64,000 nt of DNA. Source: Sphingomonas sp. SUN039 (GTDB lineage Bacteria; Pseudomonadota; Alphaproteobacteria; Sphingomonadales; Sphingomonadaceae). This document shows positions 46,268 to 54,538 of this stretch, piece after piece. The translations under genes and the position numbers were made by a program. Position 1 is the first letter of the stretch. Each line of letters starts with the position of its first letter. The notes beneath the pieces are model-generated. The model searched no databases. It saw only the letters and a list, made by a program, of their open reading frames with translations, and was not told where the DNA came from. The stretch is taken from positions 2,586,001 through 2,650,000 of the forward strand of contig NZ_CP096972.1 of the NCBI RefSeq assembly GCF_024758725.1. Direction: 5' to 3'.

Positions 46268-47371
46268 ATGAAGGCGACGATCGAACGCGCGGCACTGCTC
46301 AAGAGCCTGGGCCATGTCCAGTCGGTGGTCGAGCGCCGCAATACCATTCCGATCCTGTCGAACGTCCTGATCGAAGCCGGTGACAACGGCACGATCCGCT
46401 TCATGGCGACCGACCTCGACCTGCAAATCGTCGACGAGGCCGAGGCCGCGATTGACCAGCCCGGCACCACGACTGTGTCGGCGCACACCTTGTTCGAAAT
46501 CGTCCGCAAGCTGCCCGAGGGGAGCCAAGTGTCGCTGTCGGCGGCGGAAGGGCGGCTGCACATCGCCGCCAGCCGTTACAAGTCGAACCTGCCGACCCTG
46601 CCGCGCGACGATTTTCCGGTCATTGCCGAGGGCGAGCTGCCGACCAGCTTCGAGCTGCCTGCCGCCAAGCTGCGCCAGATCATCGACAAGACGCGCTTTG
46701 CGATTTCGACCGAGGAGACACGCTACTATCTCAACGGCATTTTCATGCATGTCGCCGACGATGTGCTGAAGGCCGCCGCGACCGACGGCCACCGGCTGGC
46801 GCGGGTCACCATCGCACGCCCCGAAGGCGCGCAAGGGATGCCGGACATCATCGTGCCGCGCAAATGCATCGGCGAGCTCCGTAAGCTGCTCGACGAGGTC
46901 GAGGGGTCGGTCGCGGTGTCGCTGTCGGCGTCGAAAATCCGCTTCACGCTCGGTCACGCCGTGCTGACGTCGAAGCTGATCGACGGCACCTTCCCCGATT
47001 ACAGCCGCGTCATCCCGACCGGGAACGACAAGCTGCTGACCATCGACCCCAAGAGCTTCCTGCAAGGCGTCGATCGCGTGGCCACGATTGCCAGCGAAAA
47101 GACCCGCGCGGTGAAGATGGCGCTCGACCGCGACAAGATCACGCTGTCGGTAACCTCGCCCGAGAACGGTACCGCGACCGAGGAAGTCCCGGGCGACTAC
47201 AGCGCGGCGGGCTTCGAAATCGGGTTCAACGCGAAATATCTTTCCGACATATTGTCGCAGATTGAATCGGACACGGTCGAAGTGCACCTGGCCGATGCCG
47301 CCGCACCGACACTGATCCGCGAGAACGACAAGGCCGAGGCGCTGTACGTCCTGATGCCGATGCGGGTGTGA
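46268..47371 (+). CDS. dnaN: DNA polymerase III beta sliding clamp
   Basis: 367 residues, normal length for the three-domain clamp. MKATIERAALLKSLGHVQSVVERR and NTIPILSNVLIEA mark the N-terminus; RYYLNGIFMH and the C-terminal PMRV end are typical. It encircles DNA and tethers polymerase III. GGGGTGGG lies before the ATG. The 92-bp gap upstream holds a CCCCC/GGGGG hairpin (46183-46198) without a T-run. recF follows 600 bp downstream. Confidence 0.97.
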   Translation: MKATIERAALLKSLGHVQSVVERRNTIPILSNVLIEAGDNGTIRFMATDLDLQIVDEAEAAIDQPGTTTVSAHTLFEIVRKLPEGSQVSLSAAEGRLHIAASRYKSNLPTLPRDDFPVIAEGELPTSFELPAAKLRQIIDKTRFAISTEETRYYLNGIFMHVADDVLKAAATDGHRLARVTIARPEGAQGMPDIIVPRKCIGELRKLLDEVEGSVAVSLSASKIRFTLGHAVLTSKLIDGTFPDYSRVIPTGNDKLLTIDPKSFLQGVDRVATIASEKTRAVKMALDRDKITLSVTSPENGTATEEVPGDYSAAGFEIGFNAKYLSDILSQIESDTVEVHLADAAAPTLIRENDKAEALYVLMPMRV

Positions 47372-47375
47372 GCGG

Positions 47376-47879
47376 CTAGGCAGCCAGTCTACACCCACGC
47401 ATCCGGGCCACGCCGCGCAAGAATCCCCTGCGCGCAATGCCCGCGTCGACCGCCGCGTCCCATTCGCGTTGTGCCCCTGCCGCACCCGTGACTTCGCGGA
47501 TGACGCCACGAAACGGGATCAGGCCTTGGACGACGGATTTGCCGACGTTGGCGGCCTGACGACCACGATCGGGACGGCGATCCTCAGGGGTGTCGATGTC
47601 GATACCGAGCACGTTGCTCAGCGCGGCGATGTCACGGTTGATGACGGCGCAGCTCCGCAGGCCTTCAAGGCCATAAGGGTTACCCCGCGCCAGTTCGAGT
47701 ACCTCGGGAAGGCGCTTGTTCTTGACGTTGAGGTCTTGCAGCGGCTGGGTGGCGATGTCGCCCATCACCTGCCCGGCGTTCTCCTTGGGGGGTCCCGGCG
47801 GTGCGGGTTCGGCCTTTTGCGGGCGGGCAGTTGCGGCACTGGCCAGCGCCAAAGCACCCAGCAGAATAATTACGCGCAT
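47376..47879 (-). CDS. Secreted protein between dnaN and recF
   Basis: 167 residues with a signal peptide (VIILLGALALASAATA). No recognised domain. The middle has LRSCAVINRDIAALSNVLGIDIDTP (in part) and the tail is basic with a terminal Cys pair region. Start at 47879 chosen for the signal peptide; the GGGGAA upstream is weakly spaced. It points against dnaN and recF, so it is separately expressed. Function unknown. Confidence 0.7.
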   Translation of the reverse strand: MRVIILLGALALASAATARPQKAEPAPPGPPKENAGQVMGDIATQPLQDLNVKNKRLPEVLELARGNPYGLEGLRSCAVINRDIAALSNVLGIDIDTPEDRRPDRGRQAANVGKSVVQGLIPFRGVIREVTGAAGAQREWDAAVDAGIARRGFLRGVARMRGCRLAA

Positions 47880-47973
47880 TTTTAATTCCCCATAATCTTG
47901 AGAGGGAAACGCTTCGGGGCCGCAATGTGTCCGCGTGCTTGCAGGGCGTGGCGAACCCGCTAGCACCGCTGTC

Positions 47974-49050
47974 GTGCCGATTACCCGCCTCTCGCTGACC
48001 GATTTCCGGTCCTATGCCGACGCGCTGATCGCGCCGGGGCCGGGGTTTGTCGTGCTCACCGGCGACAATGGTGCGGGCAAGACCAATGTGCTCGAGGCGA
48101 TTTCGCTGCTGACACCGGGGCGGGGGCTGCGCGGAACCGCGCTGTCCGAAATGGCGCGACACGGCGGTGCGGGCGGTTTCGGGGTAAGCGCGAGGCTGGG
48201 CTCGGGGGACTCAAGCGTCGAACTCGGCACCGGCACGCTTGCCGCACAGCCCGAACGCCGTGTCGTCCGGATCAATGGCGCGACGGCATCGGCGGCGGCG
48301 CTGGGCGAATGGTTGTCGCTCGTCTGGCTGACGCCTGCGCAGGACCGGCTGTTCGCCGAAAGCGCGGGGTCGCGGCGGCGGTTCCTCGACCGGCTGGTCC
48401 TCGCGCTCGATCCCGGGCACGCGCATGACTCGAGCCGCTACGAAGCGGCGATGCGCCAGCGCAACCGGCTGCTCGCCGGCGAGCGGCCCGACGCAGAGTG
48501 GCTGGCGGCGCTGGAGGCGGCGATGGTCGAACATGGCCAGGCCATCGCGGCGCGTCGGGCAGCGTTGATCGACAGCCTCGGCCAGCGCCTCGCGGACACA
48601 CCGACCGGGCCGTTCGCCCGGGCCGGATTGGCGCTCGACGGCTTCGACGCGGGTGCAGATTTCGTGCGCGCGCTGGCCGGGGGCCGGAGCCGCGATGCCG
48701 CCGCGAACCGCACGCTCACCGGACCCCATCGGCAGGATCTGATCGTCACACACCTCGACAAAGGCGTGGCCGCGGCGTCGAGTTCGACCGGCGAGCAAAA
48801 GGCGCTGCTGATCGGCATCATACTCGCCCACGCCGAGTTGGTTGCCGAGGCTCACGGCCGACGCCCCCTGCTGCTGCTCGACGAAGTTGCCGCGCACCTC
48901 GACCCGGTGCGCCGCACCGCACTGTTCGACCGGCTGGCAACGGGCGGCGGTCAGGTCTGGCTGACTGGCACCGAGCGCGAGCCGTTCGAAGCAATCGGTA
49001 CGAATGCCAGCTGGCTTGCCGTCGAGAACGGCGCGATCAGGCCCGACTAG
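47974..49050 (+). CDS. recF: DNA replication and repair protein RecF
   Basis: 358 residues. ABC-type ATPase of SMC relatives: Walker [10 protein letters not shown] at about 31-39, signature [13 protein letters not shown] and Walker [13 protein letters not shown] near the C-terminus. It loads RecA at gaps. The start is uncertain: GTG at 47974 fits family length, but GTG at 47935 is possible and neither has a good ribosome binding site. Its TAG shares the palindrome CTAG with the stop of the convergent gene. Confidence 0.93.
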   Translation: MPITRLSLTDFRSYADALIAPGPGFVVLTGDNGAGKTNVLEAISLLTPGRGLRGTALSEMARHGGAGGFGVSARLGSGDSSVELGTGTLAAQPERRVVRINGATASAAALGEWLSLVWLTPAQDRLFAESAGSRRRFLDRLVLALDPGHAHDSSRYEAAMRQRNRLLAGERPDAEWLAALEAAMVEHGQAIAARRAALIDSLGQRLADTPTGPFARAGLALDGFDAGADFVRALAGGRSRDAAANRTLTGPHRQDLIVTHLDKGVAAASSSTGEQKALLIGIILAHAELVAEAHGRRPLLLLDEVAAHLDPVRRTALFDRLATGGGQVWLTGTEREPFEAIGTNASWLAVENGAIRPD

Positions 49051-49433
49051 CGCGGAGCCGCCCGGTAAGGCGTGAAGTCGCCGAGGATGCAGAAGCCCGT
49101 CTGAAACCCCCCGGTGCGGCTGACCGTCCGGATGACGTCGCCGCGGCACAGCTGGCTGCCGTGCACCTCATTGACGAAAATCGGGTCCGTGTCGTTCCCC
49201 GTGCATCCGGGTGCCGCATTGACGTAGGTGACGCGACGCCCGGGGCGATAGACCAGCACATCGCGATACGCCTGGGTTCCCACCGCCTCGTCGAGCCGGA
49301 TGCAGGTCTGCGGTTTGCCTGCGGTGCGCGCGGCAAGTTCGGTGTCGAGCTTCGCGCGGTCGGCGCTGTCGCTTTGCACCGTCGACGCGCACGACACGAG
49401 TGCCACCAGCGGCAGGAGCGCCAGCGCGCGCAT
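49047..49433 (-). CDS. Small lipoprotein of unknown function
   Basis: 128 residues with a lipobox (LVALVSC at about 11-17). The mature part has [20 protein letters not shown]... in part and five cysteines. Similar small lipoproteins are common in sphingomonads but have no assigned role. Start at 49433 overlaps the HD-protein stop (TAATG), so it is translated with that gene. Confidence 0.72.
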   Translation of the reverse strand: MRALALLPLVALVSCASTVQSDSADRAKLDTELAARTAGKPQTCIRLDEAVGTQAYRDVLVYRPGRRVTYVNAAPGCTGNDTDPIFVNEVHGSQLCRGDVIRTVSRTGGFQTGFCILGDFTPYRAAPR

Positions 49434-50140
49434 TACAGAAAGTTGTTCGGCCATATCATCGTCCGCCACATATGCGCGACCGGTGAACCGTCGAACCCCA
49501 GCCCTTGTTCCGGCTGGCGGAAACACCGCCCGATTACATCGAGCAGCGGTTCGATCGGCGGCACGGTCGTGTCTTCGAAGAAGTAGATATCATAAAGCGT
49601 GACGAGGCGCGACGTCATATACCATTTATGCTGCCGCGCCTCTTCGGCCTCGCGACGGATATATGCGGGCGGGGCATAATCGGGGCCGAAGAAGCGGACA
49701 TAGCTCTCGGGATAGGCATATCCGACCGACTCATCGGCAAAATAGCGCAGCGCCTGATGCTTTTCGACCGCCCAGGCAATTTCCTCGTCGACATAGGGCG
49801 CGATCATCTGCGCGCCCCAATAGCCGTGGTCGGCACGGATGAAGCACAGGTTGGAAATATCGTGGAGCAGGCAGGCCATCACGACCTTGTCCTCATGCCC
49901 GTCGTTGGCCGCGCGCGTCGCACTCGACAGCAGGTGCCGGACGGTAATGTCCGACCCGCGCCGCTCGATGAAATCGACGAGCGTCGGCTGCGTCGGCATT
50001 TGGGGCAGCGCGGGATTGTCGCCCATCATGAACACGGTGCCGGGTTTGAGACGCCCGAGCAGCTCGGCTTCGTTGTTCGGGACGCCTGTTCCCGTCGTCG
50101 AGATCGGCTGCGGCATGATGAGATAGTCGATTTCGCACAT
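49433..50140 (-). CDS. HD-domain protein
   Basis: 235 residues. The metal-binding set of an HD fold is seen as GHEDKVVMACLLHDISN (about 80-96) followed by DHGYWGA and EKHQALRYFADES. Members hydrolyse phosphates or, in the PhnZ and MIOX branch, oxygenate substrates; its pattern looks nearer to the latter, but this is a guess. It follows gloB by 8 bp and is coupled to the lipoprotein gene. An internal ATG at 50116 is a possible start. Confidence 0.78.
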   Translation of the reverse strand: MCEIDYLIMPQPISTTGTGVPNNEAELLGRLKPGTVFMMGDNPALPQMPTQPTLVDFIERRGSDITVRHLLSSATRAANDGHEDKVVMACLLHDISNLCFIRADHGYWGAQMIAPYVDEEIAWAVEKHQALRYFADESVGYAYPESYVRFFGPDYAPPAYIRREAEEARQHKWYMTSRLVTLYDIYFFEDTTVPPIEPLLDVIGRCFRQPEQGLGFDGSPVAHMWRTMIWPNNFL

Positions 50141-50148
50141 GTGACGTG

Positions 50149-50877
50149 TCAGCCCCGGAAATTGTCTTTGGCAGCGCGGCGTTCGGCGAGCTGTTCGACG
50201 GTCGCGGCGCGCATGAAGGGATTTGTCGCTTTTTCGAGCGCGATCGTCGTCGGCACGGTCGCCTCGCCGCGCAGGCGCATGGCGTCGACGTCGGCCATGC
50301 GCGCGACCAGCGCGGCGTTGTCGGGTTCGGCGACCAGCGCATAGCGACCGTTCGATTGCGTATATTCATGCGCGCAATAGACCGTCGTCGCGTCGGGCAG
50401 GCGGCTGAGCTTTGCCATATTGTCGAACATCTGCGCCGCCGTCCCCTCGAACAGCCGCCCGCAGCCCATCGCGAACAACGTATCGCCGACGAACGCCGCG
50501 TCCTCGCTCGCGAAGTGGTAGGCGATGTGTCCGGCGGTGTGCGCGGGCACGTCGATGACCGTCGCCGCGACCGCACCCAGCCGCACCGTGTCACCGCCGC
50601 GCACCAGTACATCGAGCGTCGGAATACGTTCGGCCTCCGCTACGGGGCCGGTGATCGTGCACCCCGTCGCTGCCTTGATCTCGGCATTGCCGCCGGTGTG
50701 GTCAGGGTGCCAGTGCGTGTTCCAGATATCGGTAATCCGCCACCCGCGTACTTCGGCCTCCGCCAGCACCGGCGCAGCCACCGCCGGATCGACGACCATC
50801 GTCGCGCCCGACGCTGGTTCGTGGACCAGCCAGACATAATTGTCGCTGAGGACGGAGATGCGGACGACGTCGAGCAT
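50149..50877 (-). CDS. gloB: Hydroxyacylglutathione hydrolase-type metallo-beta-lactamase (glyoxalase II)
   Basis: 242 residues. The metal motif THWHPDHTGG is at about 53-62, with later ligands in DVPAHTAGHIAY and FVGDTLFAMGCGRLFEG. CAHEYTQSN matches glyoxalase II. It releases lactate and glutathione from S-lactoylglutathione. The start at 50877 has GGGGGC upstream, just beyond a repeat arm. gloA is upstream in the same direction, with the repeat between them. Confidence 0.92.
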   Translation of the reverse strand: MLDVVRISVLSDNYVWLVHEPASGATMVVDPAVAAPVLAEAEVRGWRITDIWNTHWHPDHTGGNAEIKAATGCTITGPVAEAERIPTLDVLVRGGDTVRLGAVAATVIDVPAHTAGHIAYHFASEDAAFVGDTLFAMGCGRLFEGTAAQMFDNMAKLSRLPDATTVYCAHEYTQSNGRYALVAEPDNAALVARMADVDAMRLRGEATVPTTIALEKATNPFMRAATVEQLAERRAAKDNFRG

Positions 50878-50889
50878 GCCGCCCCCTAA

Positions 50890-50975
50890 CCGACTTGGCT
50901 GAGCCTGTCGAAGCCCCTTCTTTCTCCGCTGTGGAAGAAAAGAAGAAGGCCCTTCGACAAGCTCAGGGAAGTCGG
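50890..50975. repeat. REP-like inverted repeat, family A copy 3
   Basis: Arms 50890-50924 and 50940-50975 face each other around 15 bp. One arm is the CAGCCAAGTCGG version with a single mismatch (GAGCCTGTCG), the other the CAGGGAAGTCGG version. It fills the gap between gloA and gloB. Confidence 0.9.
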
Positions 50976-50983
50976 AAAATGTC

Positions 50984-51400
50984 TCACCAATGCCCCGTGT
51001 TGGGCATCGACGCCCAAGGCTCCGCCGGCGCAAGGCGTGCGCCGCCCTGCAACAGCTCGACCGAGATATTGTCGGGCGAGCGCACGAACGCCATGTGCCC
51101 GTCGCGCGGGGGGCGGTTGATCGTCACGCCCGCGTCCATTAGCCGCTGGCAGGTCGCGTAGATATCGTCGACCCGGTAGGCGAGATGCCCGAAATTGCGG
51201 CCTTCGCCGTAGCCTTTCTCGTCCCAATTGTGCGTCAGTTCGACCTGCGCGTCCTCGTCGCCGGGCGCGGCGAGGAAGATCAGTGTGAACCGGCCCTGTT
51301 CGCTGTCGAAGCGACGCAGCTCCTCGAGGCCCAGCAGTTCGAAAAAGCGGATCGTGGCAACCGGGTCCGACACGCGGATCATGGTGTGGAGGTATTTCAT
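50984..51400 (-). CDS. gloA: Lactoylglutathione lyase (glyoxalase I)
   Basis: 138 residues. Glyoxalase I of the metal-dependent type: LHTMIRVSDPVATIRFF at the start, ELTHNWDEKGYGEGRNFGHLAY at about 72-92 (in part) and RSPDNISVELLQ near the end, which carry the His and Glu ligands. It converts the methylglyoxal-glutathione adduct. The GYGEGRNFGHLA run is very close to standard GloA. It is upstream of gloB, so the pathway is in one transcript. Confidence 0.95.
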   Translation of the reverse strand: MKYLHTMIRVSDPVATIRFFELLGLEELRRFDSEQGRFTLIFLAAPGDEDAQVELTHNWDEKGYGEGRNFGHLAYRVDDIYATCQRLMDAGVTINRPPRDGHMAFVRSPDNISVELLQGGARLAPAEPWASMPNTGHW

Positions 51401-51410
51401 GGCCGCCCGC

Positions 51411-52178
51411 TTAGGACGCAGGGCCGAGTCTCGACAAGGCCTCTGCCGCCGCTTTTCCCGCCGAACTGTCGGGCGCGTTCTTGACCGCCGCTTCCCACGC
51501 CACCCGCGCCGCAGCCGCGCTGCCCGACAGGATCGCGATATTGCCCGCCTCCAGCGCGACCTGCGCGTCGTCGGGCGAGCGTTTCTGCGCTTCCTCGATA
51601 TCGGTCGCCGCACGGTCGAGATCGCCGGACTGTCGCGCGAGTGTCGCCGAGAGCAGCCACGCCAGCGGATCTGCGGGCACCAGTTTCAGCGCGGCATCGA
51701 TATCGTCGCGCGCGCCCTTTTTGTCGTTCAGGCCGAACCGCGCCCGCGACCGGTCGAGATAGACCTCGCCGAGGTCCGCTCCCGCCGCCTGACCGCGCAC
51801 CAGCGCCGCGTCGAACGCGGTGCGCGCGCGCGCGAAATCGTTCGCAGCCAGCGCAGCATTGCCCGCCTGCACCCAGAAATTCGCCGCGCGCCCGTCGCTT
51901 TTCGTATCGGCATCGCGCGCGGCATATTCGAACGCGGTGGCGGCGGGCACCCAGCGCTTTTGCGCGACGTACGCCAGCGCCTCGCAATGGCGCGCCAGCA
52001 ACCCGCCGCCGTTGACGCGCCACGCCCCCGCCTGATCGAGAGCGCGCACGGGATCGGTCTCGACCAGTGCCGTGCACGCCTCGAAGCGTTGCTGGTCGGT
52101 GGTCTGGACCGGGGCGGCGGGCGCAGCGACGGGCGCTGCCGCCGCAGTCTGGGCGGCGAGGAGGAGCGGCAGGATCAT
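51411..52178 (-). CDS. Periplasmic TPR protein
   Basis: 255 residues, signal peptide ending AAAAP. Helical repeats of TPR type (about 60-240), for example DPLAWLLSATLARQSGDLDRA. No catalytic domain. Likely a scaffold in the envelope. Its ATG overlaps the hydrolase stop (ATGA); gloA follows by 10 bp, so it is the middle of a long operon that ends with the lipoprotein at 49047. Confidence 0.75.
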   Translation of the reverse strand: MILPLLLAAQTAAAAPVAAPAAPVQTTDQQRFEACTALVETDPVRALDQAGAWRVNGGGLLARHCEALAYVAQKRWVPAATAFEYAARDADTKSDGRAANFWVQAGNAALAANDFARARTAFDAALVRGQAAGADLGEVYLDRSRARFGLNDKKGARDDIDAALKLVPADPLAWLLSATLARQSGDLDRAATDIEEAQKRSPDDAQVALEAGNIAILSGSAAAARVAWEAAVKNAPDSSAGKAAAEALSRLGPAS

Positions 52179-52879
52179 GTCAGGCTTTCGATGGCCGCGA
52201 TCAACAGGGCGATGTCCTGCGGGCGCGACAGGCGGTGGTCGCCGTCCTTGACCAAAGTCACCTGAACGTCCGCCGAACGCAGCCGCGCGGCGAGATCGAC
52301 CGAATGCCGCCAGGGCACTTCGTCGTCCGCCTGCCCGTGGAGCAGCCGGACCGCGCCGTCGAACGCGATGTCGCCCGCCGGAAGCCGCAGCGCCTGTCCC
52401 GAGGCCCAGAAGCGCGCGGTCGTCAACATCGGTTCGCCATAAGCCGAGGGCTGCAAGACATCGTGGCCGCGCATCAGCTGGGCCTTTTCAACGTCCGAAT
52501 ATCCCCAGTCGGTGAAGTCGGGCGCCGCCGCAATCCCGACCAGACCGACGATTTTTTCAGGCCGCACCAGCGCCGCGAGCAGCATCAGCCACCCGCCCAT
52601 CGACGACCCGACGAGCACGACCGGCCCCGGCGTCGCGTCGATCACCGACAGCGCGTCGGCGAACCAGTCCTCCAGCGTGAAATCCTCGAACGCGCCGGGA
52701 CTTGCCCCGCATCCGCGATAGTCGAACCGGACATAGCCACGCCCGCTGCGCTGCGCCCATTCGTCGAGCACGACCGCCTTTGTCCCCTGCATGTCGGACT
52801 GGTAACCGGAGAGAAAGGCGACCGTCGGGCCGCTGCCATCGCGCCGTGACAGGGCAAGGCCGGGTGTTAGATCACCCAT
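52175..52879 (-). CDS. Alpha/beta hydrolase (ABHD10-like)
   Basis: 234 residues. Catalytic triad readable: Ser in VLVGSSMGGWL (about 92-102), Asp in HGQADDEVPW, His in DGDHRLSR. FLSGYQSDMQGTKA near the start and FDYRGCGASPG match the ABHD10 branch, whose mammalian member is a thioesterase/esterase. The substrate here is unknown. Its start overlaps the DUF6356 stop by 13 bp, and its stop overlaps the next start. Confidence 0.88.
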   Translation of the reverse strand: MGDLTPGLALSRRDGSGPTVAFLSGYQSDMQGTKAVVLDEWAQRSGRGYVRFDYRGCGASPGAFEDFTLEDWFADALSVIDATPGPVVLVGSSMGGWLMLLAALVRPEKIVGLVGIAAAPDFTDWGYSDVEKAQLMRGHDVLQPSAYGEPMLTTARFWASGQALRLPAGDIAFDGAVRLLHGQADDEVPWRHSVDLAARLRSADVQVTLVKDGDHRLSRPQDIALLIAAIESLT

Positions 52880-53121
52880 TCGACGCTCAGCATCTCCATC
52901 GTCGCGTCGCGCTTCGCGCCGCGTTTTTCGACCATGATCGTGTGGAGGCGGCGGATGGTGTCGCTGCCCGCCGTTTCATAGGCGTTGGGTAAGACCGCAT
53001 GGATCATCGCCTTGATCCCGCCGCCGACCATCGCCGTGCCGAAGCTGCCCGCGACGCGGAAATGCTCCCAATAGCTTTCGCCGACAGTGCGCGGGTGCGA
53101 CAGGAAGATGCGGTCGATCAC
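52867..53121 (-). CDS. DUF6356-like small protein
   Basis: 84 residues. IDRIFLSHPRTVGESYWEH is the strongest family-like stretch (about 2-20), followed by FGTAMVGGGIKAMIHAVLP and RLHTIMVEKR. No function known. GTG start with AAGGAGAA upstream; an ATG at 53277 is rejected because it lies inside the symporter gene. It follows the symporter by 13 bp. Confidence 0.75.
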   Translation of the reverse strand: MIDRIFLSHPRTVGESYWEHFRVAGSFGTAMVGGGIKAMIHAVLPNAYETAGSDTIRRLHTIMVEKRGAKRDATMEMLSVEWVI

Positions 53122-53134
53122 TTGGGTGTTCTCC

Positions 53135-54514
53135 TTAGCTGACGCCGCCCGGCTCACCCTCGCGCGGGGCGGGATGGGCGGTGCCGAGGCGGGATGAGGG
53201 GGCATGCGCGCTGTCGATAGGGGTCGGGTCCGGCTTGTCGAGCTGTCCCTCCCACTTGGCCACGACCGCCGTCGCAATGGCGTTGCCGACGACGTTGGTA
53301 CCGGTGCGGCCCATGTCGAGGAACTGATCGACAGCGAGGATGAGTACCAGCCCCGCCTCGGGCAGCCCGAATTGCGCCATGGTGCCCGCGATTACGACCA
53401 GCGACGCGCGGGGGACCGCAGCCATGCCCTTCGACGTAACGAGCAGGGTCAACAGCATCGTGATCTCCTGCTCGGTCGTCAGGTTGATGCCCGCGATCTG
53501 CGCGATGAAGATCGATGCGAAGGTCATGTACATCATCGAGCCATCGAGGTTGAACGAATAGCCCAGCGGCAGCACGAAGCTGGAGATGCGGTTGGGCACG
53601 CCGAACTTGTCGAGTGCCTCGAGCGTGCGGGGGTAGGCGGCCTCCGACGACGCGGTCGAAAAGGCGAGCAGGATCGGATCGCGGATGTACCGGATCAGCT
53701 GGCCGATGCGCGGGCCGATGACGAGGAAGCCCGCAAAGATCAGCGTCGCCCACAGCACCGCCAGCCCGAGATAGAAGCTGCCGATAAACTTCCCGAAAGT
53801 GATCAGCACTTCGAGGCCGTTGACCGACACCGCCTTCGCCATGGCCGCGAACACCGCGAGCGGCGAGACGCGCATGACGAAATTGGTGACGACCAGCATC
53901 ACTTCGACCAGCGCATCGACGCCCTTGACGATCGGCGTCCCCTTCTCGCCAACCGCCGACAGGGCGACGCCGAAGAACACCGAGAAAATGACGATCTGGA
54001 GCATGGTCGTGTTCGCCATCGCCTCAAAGATCGACTTCGGGACCATCTCGGTGATCGTGGTGAACATGTCGACGTGCTTGGCGTCGATGCCCGACGCGCC
54101 GACCGCCTTCGCCAGATCGAGACCCGAGTTCACGCCCGGTTGAAGCGTGTTGACCAGGATCATGCCGAGCGTGAGCGACACCAAAGTTGCGCCGATGAAC
54201 CAGGTCATGGTCTTGGCACCGACGCGGCCGAGCGACGCGCTGTCGCCCATATGGACGATGCCCGCGACAAGCGTGCCGAACACCAGCGGCGCGACGATCA
54301 TCTTGATCAGCCGAAGGAAGATGTCGGTGATCATCTTGAACCACTTCGACGCCTCGGCAATGTCGTCGGTGCTCGGAACCCAAGTGATGTTCGACCCGAT
54401 CAGTTTTCCAAACTGAACGAACATCTGTGTGCCTATTGCCTCGTGCATGATCGTACCGACGACGATGCCGAGCACGAGCCCGATCATGATCTGGAAGGTC
54501 AGGCGGTTGGCCAA
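53135..54514 (-). CDS. Dicarboxylate/amino acid:cation symporter (DAACS)
   Basis: 459 residues, eight helices and two hairpins expected. STASSEAAYPRTLE (about 290-303) and GYSFNLDGSMMYM (about 318-330) are the substrate-binding motifs, then TSKGMAAVPRAS and DMGRTGTNVVGNA. GltP/DctA relatives import glutamate, aspartate or C4-dicarboxylates with protons or sodium. TTG start with GGGGAA upstream. A Pro-rich tail at the C-terminus is unusual but unimportant for fold. Confidence 0.95.
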   Translation of the reverse strand: MANRLTFQIMIGLVLGIVVGTIMHEAIGTQMFVQFGKLIGSNITWVPSTDDIAEASKWFKMITDIFLRLIKMIVAPLVFGTLVAGIVHMGDSASLGRVGAKTMTWFIGATLVSLTLGMILVNTLQPGVNSGLDLAKAVGASGIDAKHVDMFTTITEMVPKSIFEAMANTTMLQIVIFSVFFGVALSAVGEKGTPIVKGVDALVEVMLVVTNFVMRVSPLAVFAAMAKAVSVNGLEVLITFGKFIGSFYLGLAVLWATLIFAGFLVIGPRIGQLIRYIRDPILLAFSTASSEAAYPRTLEALDKFGVPNRISSFVLPLGYSFNLDGSMMYMTFASIFIAQIAGINLTTEQEITMLLTLLVTSKGMAAVPRASLVVIAGTMAQFGLPEAGLVLILAVDQFLDMGRTGTNVVGNAIATAVVAKWEGQLDKPDPTPIDSAHAPSSRLGTAHPAPREGEPGGVS

Positions 54515-54538
54515 GCGAGTTCCCCTTTTGCGTGCAGC

